Positions 1 through 7,308 are shown, counted from the stretch's first letter. The stretch is DNA of 13,722 nucleotides from Lysobacteraceae bacterium (GCA_020201235.1 JAIVHD010000045.1:1-13722), one strand, 5' to 3'. A program made the numbers and translations. The notes: generated by a model from the letters alone, not told the origin.

Positions 1-545
1 CGCCCACCGAAAGCCGGAAGGGCGGGCATCTTCGGACCTGTACCAACCCCGACTGCCGCCGCCCGTCTTTCCCGCGCACCGATCCGGCCGTGATCGTGCT
101 GGTCGAACACCCCGACGGCGATGGTGGCCCGCCGCGCTGTCTGCTCGGCCGCTCGTCGCACTTTTTGCCCGGCATGTACTCCACGCTGGCCGGTTTTGTC
201 GAACCGGGCGAAAGCATGGAACAGACCGTGCGTCGCGAAGTGTTCGAGGAAAGCGGCATCGAAGTCGGCGAAGTGCGCTATCTGGCCTCACAGCCGTGGC
301 CATTCCCGTCGTCGCTGATGATCGGCTTTCATGCCACTGCCATCAGCAGTGACATCCGGCTGCACGACCAAGAGCTCGAGGACGCGCGCTGGTTTAGCGC
401 GGATGAGTTGCTGGCGATGAAAGCGCGGGGTGAGGATGAGACGTTTTGTCTGCCGCGGAAGGATTCGATTGCCAGGTTTCTGATCGAGACCTGGCTGCAA
501 GATAAACAGTCATTTCCGAAGGCCCGCAGGCCGGGTGGTGAATAA
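1..545 (+). CDS. nudC: NADH pyrophosphatase NudC (Nudix hydrolase), 5' end missing
   Basis: The gene enters from the left edge; the first whole codon is at base 3. NudC hydrolyses NAD(H) to NMN(H) and AMP, and also removes NAD caps from RNA. The frame starts inside the zinc ribbon, whose second cysteine pair is visible (CTNPDC). A complete Nudix box follows: G-x5-E-x7-REV-x-EE-x-GI within GFVEPGESMEQ...REVFEESGIEV. The NudC-specific SQPWPFP signature comes after it (bases about 288-310). The GTG at 90 is not a plausible start, because the zinc-ribbon codons continue upstream in frame. The N-terminal roughly 100 residues lie outside the window. The last codons (PGGE and the TAA at 543-545) fall in a copy of the dispersed GGTGAATAAG repeat, so the extreme C-terminus is probably repeat-derived. 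The gene is convergent with the channel gene 51 bases away. No T-rich terminator hairpin is visible between them. Identification is secure. Confidence 0.95.
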   Translation, partial: PTESRKGGHLRTCTNPDCRRPSFPRTDPAVIVLVEHPDGDGGPPRCLLGRSSHFLPGMYSTLAGFVEPGESMEQTVRREVFEESGIEVGEVRYLASQPWPFPSSLMIGFHATAISSDIRLHDQELEDARWFSADELLAMKARGEDETFCLPRKDSIARFLIETWLQDKQSFPKARRPGGE

Positions 546-551
546 GGCTGC
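531..551 (+). repeat. Solo copy of the GGTGAATAAG dispersed repeat
   Basis: Bases 533-546 read GGGTGGTGAATAAG, one of five exact copies of this 14-mer in the window. It overlaps the 3' end of nudC and provides its TAA stop. Similarity to the other copies fades after the following GGC, so this is a single-motif copy without an inverted partner nearby. Confidence 0.8.
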
Positions 552-596
552 TCGGAGCGGGAGCGACGCTTACCGCCACCGGGCAAGGGCATCGCA

Positions 597-1469
597 TCAC
601 ATTTCTTCATGAACCTGGCCATAGGCCAGCATCGCAAACAATCCCGTACCGCCGAGAATATTGCCAATCAGGACCGGAGAAATATGGTCGATCAGGGCGG
701 TACGGATATTCATGCTCCCATTGAGGACCAACGCGAAGATTTCGGTTGACCCGGCAATCACATGGGTAAAGTCACCCGCCGCGATCAGCCACGTGAACAT
801 GATGATGACCAGCACTTCCGATTTCTTTGCTGAGGGCAGCATCCACACGATAGCTGCTATGAAAAAGCCTGATGGAATCCCGCGCAAGAAGGTCTCGGCC
901 GGACTCAGCGCTGCAAGGTGATGCGATATCTCCAGCATCGCCGCAAGAGTGTCGGCAGTAAGGATACCCCCGTGCACACCGACGATCCCCCACAGGCGCG
1001 CGATGCAATAGAACCCGTTACGCGATGGTTCGGCCAGAATCGGCAGCACGACCGTAATGGTGTTCTCGGTGAACAATTGAAGCCGGGACAGGATCACAAG
1101 GACAAACCCGAACGAGTAACCGAGACTTTCGATCAACGTCAGGTAGGGGTGATCCGAGCCCAGGTTGGCGCGGAGGATTGCCCGGGCGAGGACCGAGGTC
1201 GAAATCCCGAGCCCCGCTGCCACGCCGGACCACCAGAGCGACGTTTTCGGGCGTTGCAGCTCCTCTTTGCCCTCGCGCAGGATGACAGAGTAGACAGCCA
1301 GCGACGATAATCCGCCGTGTTCGGCTACGGTGTTTCGTTCTTTCGGAGTTAGCGACTTTTCACTCGACGTCGGTGTCTGTTCACGGGATTGACGATCCCG
1401 GGCCCTGGCGCGAGACTTTTGGTCGTCTGCGGCCTCCTTCGCTTTCGTCTCGGAGGCGAGATCACGCAT
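597..1469 (-). CDS. Formate/nitrite transporter family channel (YfdC-like)
   Basis: This 290-residue inner-membrane protein belongs to the FNT family (Pfam Form_Nir_trans), pentameric channels for small monovalent anions. The first roughly 65 residues are hydrophilic and highly charged, rich in K, R, E, D and S. Six hydrophobic segments follow. Motifs shared with the YfdC branch rather than FocA/NirC are SRLQLFTENTITVVLP in the middle and TWLIAAGDFTHVIAGS near the end; the latter carries the conserved central-pore histidine. The ATG at 1469 is preceded by GAGG at 7-base spacing. The YfdC branch has no well-defined substrate, so formate or nitrite transport is only a family-level inference. 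The gene stands alone. It converges with nudC and is separated from its upstream neighbour by an inverted-repeat element that begins about 60 bases before the start codon. Confidence 0.88.
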   Translation of the reverse strand: MRDLASETKAKEAADDQKSRARARDRQSREQTPTSSEKSLTPKERNTVAEHGGLSSLAVYSVILREGKEELQRPKTSLWWSGVAAGLGISTSVLARAILRANLGSDHPYLTLIESLGYSFGFVLVILSRLQLFTENTITVVLPILAEPSRNGFYCIARLWGIVGVHGGILTADTLAAMLEISHHLAALSPAETFLRGIPSGFFIAAIVWMLPSAKKSEVLVIIMFTWLIAAGDFTHVIAGSTEIFALVLNGSMNIRTALIDHISPVLIGNILGGTGLFAMLAYGQVHEEM

Positions 1470-1513
1470 ACCGTGCCCTCAGCTATTGTCGCCAAACGCC
1501 CCGGCCACGGCAC

Positions 1514-1686
1514 CTGGCGGCACCTTGCAACGCAGGGGTGGTGAATAAGGCGGGCTGAGTGGTTGGATGATTGCCGTCATGAATTGGAATGTTCTAAAGC
1601 GACTTATTCCCAAAGCTTATTCATCGGCAGCAGGGCTTTCAGTACGTCAACGAACACAAGCCCGCCTTATTCATCAACCCACCTGC
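1514..1686 (+). repeat. Inverted-repeat element built from the GGTGAATAAG motif
   Basis: Left arm: GGGTGGTGAATAAG at 1536-1549, continuing GCGGGCT to 1556. Right arm: the inverted copy at 1659-1680. Fifteen bases pair perfectly (1542-1556 with 1659-1673). With small gaps the match extends outward to GCAGG (1532-1536) and CCTGC (1682-1686). A third degenerate copy, GCTTATTCATCGGC, lies inside at 1616-1629. Bases 1514-1558 also match bases 12445-12488 at the end of the Kelch gene in about 37 of 44 positions, so the unit extends left of the inverted arm. The element fills most of the 300-base gap between the channel gene and the hydroxylase gene. The rest (1470-1513 and 1687-1769) shows nothing recognisable. 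Confidence 0.75.
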
Positions 1687-1769
1687 CGCGGCACCGCAAG
1701 GCCCCGCGTCTGCGGCGTTTCGCTCGGTCACGCATGCTTAACGCCGCTTCTTTGCAACAGACGGGCTCG

Positions 1770-2645
1770 CTACTCCAGCATGCGATTTGCCGGGGCCGAC
1801 GCCTGGGACGCCGGGCGTTTTTCCAGGCTTGTGCCGCCGGGCTGCTGCCAATAACACCGTTGATGCGTAAACGGCATCGCCAGTAGCCGGTTGGGACGGT
1901 TGTCGCCGGCTTGCGAATAGGCCGGGACGCCGATTTGGATGGCTTGCTGCGGCACATTCAGCCGTAGCGAACGATGCAGCCGGTCCCACCACGAGAACAC
2001 AGAGGAGTAATTCGAGTCGGTTTCGTGGTGAAAATGTGAATGATGGACGCCGTGCATCCGCGGCGTTACCAAGACCCGGTTGAGCGCCCGCTCGAGCGGC
2101 ACAGGCAGCTTCACGTTGCTGTGTTGGAACACGGTTGCAACCTGAAAGACCAGTTCGTACATGAAGTACATCCAGACCGCCGGGCCAATCAGGAGCACCT
2201 GGGTGGCGCGAAATGCCGAAGAGTACGCAATCTCCACGGCGTGAAAGCGAAACGCCGTGGTCACGTCCAGATCCGGGTCAACGTGGTGTACGTTATGAAA
2301 CCGCCACAACAGCGGCACGCGATGATTCAGTCGATGCCACCAGTAAAACGACCAGTCGAACAGTAAAAAGGCGATGCCGAATTCAACTGCAATCGGCAGT
2401 TCAAGCAAGGCCAGTGCGCCGAAATGCTGCTCCGGGGATAGCGCCAACAGCTGTTCTACAGCGGGCCTGACCGTGATTGCGGCCGTCGCCACGGCCAGGC
2501 CCGTCATCACCACATTCACCAATATCCGCGGCCAAAGGGCGCGCTGCGTTTTGCGCAGGGGAAAGCGCCGCTCGAGCGCAAATAACAGCAGAAAAACCAC
2601 CGTTACGACCAACGGCAACAACCAGACGGGCAGCATCGTATCCAT
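1770..2645 (-). CDS. Fatty acid hydroxylase / sterol desaturase family di-iron enzyme
   Basis: This 291-residue membrane protein belongs to the superfamily of integral-membrane histidine-box hydroxylases and desaturases (Pfam PF04116). Hydrophobic segments lie near residues 5-25, 40-60, 80-103 and 140-170. The histidine ligands of the di-iron site are visible: H104-RLN-H108, H117-NV-HH121, H135, H175, and the cluster HGVHHSHFHHETD around 198-210. The substrate cannot be told from sequence; alkyl-lipid, fatty-acid and carotenoid hydroxylation are all known in the superfamily. The ATG at 2645 lies 15 bases after the stop of the cytochrome gene on the same strand, so the two are probably co-transcribed and the cytochrome could serve the enzyme's electron supply (inference). 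The ribosome site is weak, consistent with coupling. The last 35 residues or so are low in family similarity. Confidence 0.88.
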   Translation of the reverse strand: MDTMLPVWLLPLVVTVVFLLLFALERRFPLRKTQRALWPRILVNVVMTGLAVATAAITVRPAVEQLLALSPEQHFGALALLELPIAVEFGIAFLLFDWSFYWWHRLNHRVPLLWRFHNVHHVDPDLDVTTAFRFHAVEIAYSSAFRATQVLLIGPAVWMYFMYELVFQVATVFQHSNVKLPVPLERALNRVLVTPRMHGVHHSHFHHETDSNYSSVFSWWDRLHRSLRLNVPQQAIQIGVPAYSQAGDNRPNRLLAMPFTHQRCYWQQPGGTSLEKRPASQASAPANRMLE

Positions 2646-2660
2646 TTTTTAGCGGTTCCG

Positions 2661-3107
2661 TCAATTCGGCTCGAAGCGCTGCATGTATGGGTTTTCATCG
2701 CTGCGCTGGATGTTGATGAAGTCGTAACCGGTCGCTTGGTGACAGACGTTGCAGGCATCGATCAGTTCGCCGAAGCGGCGCTCGACCGCTTCCCATTCGC
2801 CTTCGTCGTCGAGCGCTTGTTCGAAGCGCTCAAAGGCGGGTACCAGCATGGCCTCAGCCAGTTTGCCGATCGGCTTGCCGTGGTATTCGTCGATTTCGAT
2901 CGTTTCTTCCAGCGTTTCCTCGATTTCATGCGCGTAAAAATCGGCCAGTTCGCGATTCCGGTGGTGGATCGACAGGTCAAGCTTGTGCGAAAAATACTGC
3001 ATCGCCCCCATGTTGCCGATCAGCTCGTGGTCTTCGCCGTCGCCGGATGCAGAGCCCGGCGAGCAGAGCAAAGCCACAATCAGGCTGCATGTCAATCGGT
3101 AAATCAT
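2661..3107 (-). CDS. Periplasmic monohaem c-type cytochrome, cytochrome c'-like
   Basis: This 148-residue protein has an N-terminal export signal (hydrophobic core about residues 5-15, likely cut after GSA near residue 20). A mostly helical, acidic body follows. One haem-binding motif, C119-N-V-C-H123, lies close to the C-terminus. A C-terminal CxxCH on a helical body is the layout of class II cytochromes (cytochrome c' and relatives), whereas class I cytochromes carry it near the N-terminus. The axial methionine is not obvious; M33 and M36 are nearby candidates. The ATG at 3107 is preceded by AAGGA at 8-base spacing. It is the first gene of a probable two-gene unit with the downstream di-iron hydroxylase. 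Physiological partner and redox role are unknown. Confidence 0.8.
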   Translation of the reverse strand: MIYRLTCSLIVALLCSPGSASGDGEDHELIGNMGAMQYFSHKLDLSIHHRNRELADFYAHEIEETLEETIEIDEYHGKPIGKLAEAMLVPAFERFEQALDDEGEWEAVERRFGELIDACNVCHQATGYDFINIQRSDENPYMQRFEPN

Positions 3108-3190
3108 TGGCGTGGTCCTTCGTTTTGGTGCTGATGATGATACTTCTGATTGTATTCGTAAATGCGACAGGCTCCGAGATTTGGCTGGCT

Positions 3191-3213
3191 CATCGGCTGG
3201 CGGCCAGCCGATG
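3191..3213. other. Strong hairpin between divergent cytochrome and atoE genes
   Basis: CATCGGCTGG (3191-3200) and CCAGCCGATG (3204-3213) form a perfect 10-base-pair stem with a CGG loop. TTGG (3181-3184) and CCAA (3214-3217) can extend it across a bulge. No T-tract follows on either strand, so a simple terminator is unlikely. It lies between divergent start codons and upstream of the atoE -10 box, so an operator or an upstream-transcript structure is possible. Confidence 0.55.
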
Positions 3214-3273
3214 CCAAGCGCGGAACCCGCGCGTGCCTGCGAAAAAGTCGGCGTTGCGCTCGGTCAGAAGGGC

Positions 3274-3302
3274 TTTATCCCGCGCGCCCAAAGCAATATA
3301 AT
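3274..3302 (+). promoter_or_regulatory. Candidate promoter of atoE
   Basis: A perfect TATAAT lies at 3297-3302, 32 bases before the atoE ATG. TTTATC at 3274-3279 is a poor -35 match at 17-base spacing. The -10 box is convincing. The -35 is weak, so an activator may be needed. Confidence 0.45.
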
Positions 3303-3334
3303 GCGTTACCTGCTCTGCAACCGGTCCCATCGAA

Positions 3335-4657
3335 ATGATCTCATCGCTTGGTACGGTGCTTTCGCATCATCTGCGGCGCTGGATTCCTGAGCCGTTCGTT
3401 TTTGCGCTGGTGCTGACCGTGCTGGTGGGCGTGCTCGCAATCACCCTCACCGAATCGGGCTTTAACGACGTCACGGGACACTGGTATCGGGGCTTCTGGA
3501 TGCTGCTGGAATTCGGCATGCAGATGGTGCTGATTCTGAGCACCGGCTATGCCATCGCGCTGGCGCCGATCATTTCACGCGCGATCGACCGCCTGACCCG
3601 CCTTGCCCGAACACCCGGGGCAGTGTATGTACTGGTGCTGGTCGTTGGCGGGCTGTTCAGCCTGGTCAGTTGGGGCTGGGTGGTACTGACCGCAGTTCTG
3701 GCTCGCGAGTTGGCGCGGCGGGTCGACGGGGTCGATTACGCCTACCTGGTGGCGTGCGTGTACATCTCCGGCCAGCCCTGGGTGGCCGAATCCCTGCCAA
3801 CTTCGGCCACTCTTGGCAGTTTGCTCAACGCCGCGTATGTAGCGCTGTACTTCGCGACCATTCCGCTGTTGATGTGGTGGATGCGTCCCAATCGTCGCGC
3901 GACAATGACGATGGACGAGCTGCGCGATGAAGACGAGCAGGTCGAGCAAAGCGTGGCCGAGGAAGCCGAGCGCCACCGCCTGGATGGAAAAAGCGTTTCG
4001 GACCGGCTCAACAACGGCATCTGGCTGCAACTGGTGATTGCGCTGGCCGCGCTCTGGTTTGTGCTTCGCCATTTCGCGGCCAACGGCTTTGATATCGATC
4101 TGAACATCATGATCTTCATTTTCTTCGCGCTGGGTCTTTTGGCGCACCGCACACCGATGTGCTACGTGATCGCGATGAAACGGGCTTGCGCCAACGTATC
4201 CGGCATCGTGTTTCAGTACCCGTTTTATGCTGGCATCATGGGCATCATGATGTTTTCCGGCCTCGGGGCCATGGTCTCGGAGTGGTTGGCCGGAGGTGCC
4301 ACCCTTCAGACCCTGCCGCTGTTTGCGCAATTTGCCGGTGATGCGGTCAATTTCGCGATCCCGTCGGCCGGCGGCGAGTGGGCCGTGATCGGGCCTTCGA
4401 TTACCGAGACCGCGCTCAGTCTTTCGGCCCATCTGCCGCCGCACGAGCAGCAGGCGTTTTTGGCCCGCATCGCCATGGCCGTGGCCTATGGCGAAACCTC
4501 GACCAATCTGTTGCAGCCGTTCTTTCTGCTGGTGGTTTTGCCGATTATGGGCGCCGGCGTGGTCTTGCAGGCGCGCGATGTGATGGGCTACCTGGTGATC
4601 CCGTTCGTGTTCATCTATGCCACTTCGGCGCTGCTGGTGGCGCGGGTTCCGATGTAG
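3335..4657 (+). CDS. atoE: Short-chain fatty acid transporter AtoE
   Basis: This 440-residue polytopic inner-membrane protein belongs to the AtoE/SCFA_trans family (Pfam PF02667), which takes up acetoacetate and other short-chain acids. About ten to twelve hydrophobic segments are visible, with a hydrophilic cytoplasmic loop rich in E and R near residues 185-230. Family landmarks are STGYAIA (around 70), the VSWGW segment (around 110), NFAIPSAGGEWAVIGP (around 335-350) and AYGETSTNLLQPFF (around 385-400). The length is normal for the family. No strong Shine-Dalgarno precedes the ATG, but a clear -10 box lies 32 bases upstream. The gene is not beside CoA-transferase genes as in the ato operon. 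A thiolase occurs 8 kb downstream, but the two are not adjacent. No terminator is obvious after the stop. Confidence 0.93.
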   Translation: MISSLGTVLSHHLRRWIPEPFVFALVLTVLVGVLAITLTESGFNDVTGHWYRGFWMLLEFGMQMVLILSTGYAIALAPIISRAIDRLTRLARTPGAVYVLVLVVGGLFSLVSWGWVVLTAVLARELARRVDGVDYAYLVACVYISGQPWVAESLPTSATLGSLLNAAYVALYFATIPLLMWWMRPNRRATMTMDELRDEDEQVEQSVAEEAERHRLDGKSVSDRLNNGIWLQLVIALAALWFVLRHFAANGFDIDLNIMIFIFFALGLLAHRTPMCYVIAMKRACANVSGIVFQYPFYAGIMGIMMFSGLGAMVSEWLAGGATLQTLPLFAQFAGDAVNFAIPSAGGEWAVIGPSITETALSLSAHLPPHEQQAFLARIAMAVAYGETSTNLLQPFFLLVVLPIMGAGVVLQARDVMGYLVIPFVFIYATSALLVARVPM

Positions 4658-4800
4658 CGTTGGCGTCAGGTGTGCCGGTCGGATACCCGTCGGCCCGGGC
4701 CTGTTCAGCTCGATCGCAGGCCGGTTTTTGGCAGCCTGCGGCAGATTGTCGCAGCCGCTGGTCGCGCTCGCCGAATTGATTTACGCTAGTGTAGTTGGCA

Positions 4801-4990
4801 GGATTTACCGCTGATCGACTGCGGCGGAAAAGCCGGGCTGAGCCCGATGATTCGCTTCTTTGGCAAAAAAGGACCATGATTTGTTTTAGCCCGGCTTATT
4901 CACCACCCGGTCGCCGCAGTAGATCGGGTGGTGAATAAGCCGGGTTTAGAGAATCGAGAAAACCGGACGCCAACCGGCGGTTCCCCGACG
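4801..4990 (+). repeat. Composite palindromic repeat with nested GGTGAATAAG motifs
   Basis: Left arm: GATCGACTGCGGCG (4813-4826), then AAGCCGGGCT (4830-4839). Right arm: AGCCCGGCTT (4888-4897), a perfect complement of the latter, and CGCCGCAGTAGATC (4912-4925), which complements the former at 13 of 14 bases. Inside the right half, CCCGGCTTATTCACCACCCG (4890-4909) and its exact complement (4925-4944) make a perfect 20-base-pair stem around a 15-base loop. Both ends of the region resemble 11077-11213: GGATTTAcCGCTGATC on the left, and GACgCCAACCGGC (4967-4979) on the right. A direct repeat of GATTTACGCT lies just outside at 4778-4787. The bases before it (4658-4777) show no gene or clear terminator. 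Confidence 0.8.
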
Positions 4991-5229
4991 AGCGTCGATC
5001 CCATCCGGTAGACTTTTAAAAGACCGAAAATGATGCATCGCTCGAATAAAACAACGCCGCTCGTGCCTGGCGCATCGCCTGCCAGGCTCGTCGCCGTCGA
5101 GAATTTATCCTGCCTTACTAGTCCAACCGGAAGTATTGCCTCATTCAGGGCTCCGGACGAATTCGCCTGCAAGGCAACTGTGGACACGGCAGTGGCCAGG
5201 CCGAATCGTTGAGCGGGTCGAACACCCAC
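4991..5229. other. Leader region of regB without a recognisable gene
   Basis: This AT-richer stretch holds a 10-base palindrome CTTTTAAAAG (about 5011-5020) and a hairpin GCCTGGC / GCCAGGC (5065-5071 with 5081-5087, 9-base loop). No convincing -35/-10 pair stands out. An open frame of 60 codons (5030-5212) has no ribosome site and no recognisable domain, so I do not call it. The regB promoter is expected here. Confidence 0.35.
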
Positions 5230-6522
5230 ATGTCGACGCCCGAAAGGCACCATTCAATTCTCGCCACCAACCTTTCGCGAATGGTGAATCTACGTTGGTT
5301 CATCATTTCCGGGTGTCTGCTTTTGCTGGTCGTGGCTGTGTTTGGGTTCGAATTGCTGCGCTGGTCGAGCCAGGCGCTGGTGCTGTTGTTTTTCTATGCG
5401 CTGGGCAATGCCTGGGTGCAACGGCACATTGGTCGGGGCGCTGTCACTTCGGAGAATTTCTTCCGCATCAACCTGATTGCGGATCTGGTCGTGATTTATT
5501 TCTTCATCAGCCTGACCGGCGGTTCGTCGAACCCGTTCACGTTGCTGTTCCTGTTGCCGGTGATCGTCGCTGCCGCGACGCTGCATAACGCCTCGATCTG
5601 GATCATTACCGGTGTTGCGATCGGTCTTTACAGCCTGTTGCTGTGGCAGGGCGAAAGCGCAATGCACCGGCATGCACAAGCGGAGTCGGGGTTTGACCTG
5701 CATATTATCGGCATGTGGCTGGGGCTGGTCGGCGTTGCCGGGCTGGTCGCCTATTTTGCGGCTTATATGGGCCGCGCGCTGTTGCAGCGCGAACGGCAAC
5801 TGGCCGCGGCCCGTGAAAAGTCGCTGCGCGATGAGCGCGTGGTGGCACTTGGCGCGTTGGCCGCCGGTACCGCGCACCAATTGGGCACGCCATTGAGTAC
5901 GATGGCGATTGTGCTCAAGGATCTTGGTCGCGATCACCAAGCGCTACCTGAATCGGTCCATGCGTCGATCGACCTGCTGGCTGATCAGCTTCAGCGCTGC
6001 AAGCAGGCGTTGGCGGAACTCGGGGTTCAGGGGCATGACCCGGCAACCCTGGGCGGACGCGCGATCCGTCTCGACGAATTTCCGATGCGCATTGCCGAGG
6101 CGCTATCGCGGGTACGCCCACAGGCGCTCGTCGAGGTCAACTGGCAGGGCCCGCCGCAATCGGCGCGCGTGCTGGCCGATCTTTCGATTGAGCAGGCGGT
6201 CGTCAACCTGATCGGAAACGCGATCGATGCCGCACCGGAGGGGGTCGAGCTGACCAGCTGGCGCGACAACGGGCTGCTGGTCACCGAGATTCGCGATCGC
6301 GGTCCAGGTTTGAGCAGCGAGCTCAAGGCCCAGGTCGGCAAGCAGCCGTTTAGCACCAAGGACGGCAACGGATTAGGCATTGGCCTGCTGCTGGCGCACG
6401 CGGTGGTCGAGCGCCTGGGCGGCAGCATTGATCTGCAGTCAGCCGAGACCGGCGGTACCCGGGTGCGCGTTTCGATACCGCTGGCGGCCATTACCATTGA
6501 CTCGATCAATGACCCGGCCTGA
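5230..6522 (+). CDS. regB: Redox-sensing sensor histidine kinase RegB/PrrB family
   Basis: This membrane sensor kinase belongs to the RegB/PrrB/ActS/RoxS family, which senses the quinone pool and cellular redox state and phosphorylates RegA. I start at the ATG at 5230 (430 residues). A TTG at 5209, seven codons earlier, is an alternative. The N-terminal half has about six transmembrane segments. The family's quinone-site signature GGxxNPF is present as GGSSNPF (97-103 from the ATG). The H-box is GTAHQLGTPLS with the phospho-accepting histidine at 216. The conserved redox-active cysteine follows in LQRCKQAL (C257); it corresponds to Cys265 of Rhodobacter RegB. The kinase ATPase boxes are NLIGNAIDAAPEG, DRGPG and GNGLGIGLLLAHAVVERLGG. 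The 3' end overlaps regA by 14 bases, so the two are translationally coupled. All signature residues are intact. Confidence 0.95.
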   Translation: MSTPERHHSILATNLSRMVNLRWFIISGCLLLLVVAVFGFELLRWSSQALVLLFFYALGNAWVQRHIGRGAVTSENFFRINLIADLVVIYFFISLTGGSSNPFTLLFLLPVIVAAATLHNASIWIITGVAIGLYSLLLWQGESAMHRHAQAESGFDLHIIGMWLGLVGVAGLVAYFAAYMGRALLQRERQLAAAREKSLRDERVVALGALAAGTAHQLGTPLSTMAIVLKDLGRDHQALPESVHASIDLLADQLQRCKQALAELGVQGHDPATLGGRAIRLDEFPMRIAEALSRVRPQALVEVNWQGPPQSARVLADLSIEQAVVNLIGNAIDAAPEGVELTSWRDNGLLVTEIRDRGPGLSSELKAQVGKQPFSTKDGNGLGIGLLLAHAVVERLGGSIDLQSAETGGTRVRVSIPLAAITIDSINDPA

Positions 6523-7051
6523 TTCTGCCCGCCTGTTGATCGTGGACGACGACGAGGTGTTTGTCCGCGTTCTCGAAACCGCGCTTCATCGACGCGGCTA
6601 TCAAACCAGCAGTGCGCATGCCATCGAGCCGGCGCTGACCGTGGCCCGGCGTCTGCGGCCCGGTCGGGCGCTGGTGGATTTAAACCTTGATGGCGAGTCG
6701 GGCCTGCGCCTGATCCAGCCGTTGCTGGATTGCGTTCCCGCCATGCAGATCGTGGTCCTGACCGGCTACGCAAGCATTGCCACGGCGGTCGATGCGATCA
6801 AGCTTGGAGCGATGCACTACCTGACCAAGCCGGCCGACGCCGATCAGATCATGCAGGCCTTCGAGCAGCATCAGGGCAACGCCGGTACCCACATCGCCGA
6901 TGCCCCGATGAGCGTCAGGCGACTGGAATGGGAGCATGTCCAGCGCGTGCTGGTCGAATGCGACGGCAACATCTCGGAGGCGGCGCGCAAGCTGAACATG
7001 CACCGGCGCACGTTGCAGAGAAAGCTGCAAAAGTATCCGGTCAAGCGGTGA
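6509..7051 (+). CDS. regA: Response regulator RegA/PrrA/ActR family
   Basis: This 180-residue partner of RegB is a global regulator of respiration and redox genes in characterised bacteria. The receiver domain (residues about 8-120) has the acidic pocket D13-D15, phospho-acceptor D57, T85 and K107. After a short linker, the C-terminal Fis-type helix-turn-helix reads NISEAARKLNMHRRTLQRKLQK, which is nearly invariant in RegA proteins. The segment IVVLTGY-S-IATAV-A-KLGA--YL-KPADAD is also family-typical. A longer frame opens at 6380, but the ATG at 6509 is the proper start because it puts the receiver at the N-terminus and overlaps regB by 14 bases. No SenC/Sco gene accompanies the pair. No T-tract terminator follows; a GC-rich hairpin lies about 45 bases downstream, inside the miniature element. 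Confidence 0.95.
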   Translation: MTRPDSARLLIVDDDEVFVRVLETALHRRGYQTSSAHAIEPALTVARRLRPGRALVDLNLDGESGLRLIQPLLDCVPAMQIVVLTGYASIATAVDAIKLGAMHYLTKPADADQIMQAFEQHQGNAGTHIADAPMSVRRLEWEHVQRVLVECDGNISEAARKLNMHRRTLQRKLQKYPVKR

Positions 7052-7062
7052 ACCCGTCCGGA

Positions 7063-7289
7063 TTTACCCCGACGTTGCATCAATTTTCGGAGATGAAAGC
7101 CCGGAGAGTCGTCTTTCCGGGGGCTGCACGGCGTGTTGCCAACCGGAGCGTAGCCTCACGCTACGTGAGAATTGGCAACGCGAGTACAGGCCCCGCGACG
7201 TGATGTACGACGGCTGCTATACCGGGCATCGTAGCGGTCTCACGCCGGAAATTTATGCAACAGATGGGTTGATGCAACGTTGGGGTTTA
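7063..7289. mobile_element. MITE-like element with 17-base inverted ends and TTTA duplication
   Basis: CCCCGACGTTGCATCAA (7067-7083) is matched in inverted orientation by TTGATGCAACGTTGGGG (7269-7285), 16 of 17 bases complementary. Immediately outside both ends stands TTTA (7063-7066 and 7286-7289) in direct orientation, as expected for a target-site duplication. The 219-base interior has no ORF. It contains two hairpins. One is AGCCCGGA...TCCGGGGGCT at about 7096-7122. The other is nested: GTTGCCAA (7135-7142) with TTGGCAAC (7172-7179), enclosing CTCACG-CTA-CGTGAG. It fills nearly the whole gap between the convergent regA and diguanylate cyclase genes. This is a structural inference; no transposase is present in the window. 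Confidence 0.6.
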
Positions 7290-7308
7290 CCACCCGTTCG
7301 TATCGCCC

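Noticed and set aside
1373..1886. Open frames on the plus strand across the 1470-1770 gap.
   Set aside because: They run through inverted repeats and the complementary strand of real genes, and show no domain or start signal.
3575..4444. A 289-codon minus-strand frame opposite atoE.
   Set aside because: It is the GC-rich antisense shadow of a clear membrane carrier; its composition (H, R, Q and G rich) is typical of shadow frames.
5030..5212. A 60-codon frame directly before regB, its TGA overlapping a possible TTG start of regB.
   Set aside because: It has no ribosome site and no recognisable domain, and the composition resembles non-coding leader. The overlap is probably chance.
7096..7122. 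A GC-rich hairpin after regA considered as its Rho-independent terminator.
   Set aside because: No run of T follows the stem on the plus strand, and it lies inside the miniature element. It may act as a terminator, but the sequence does not show it.
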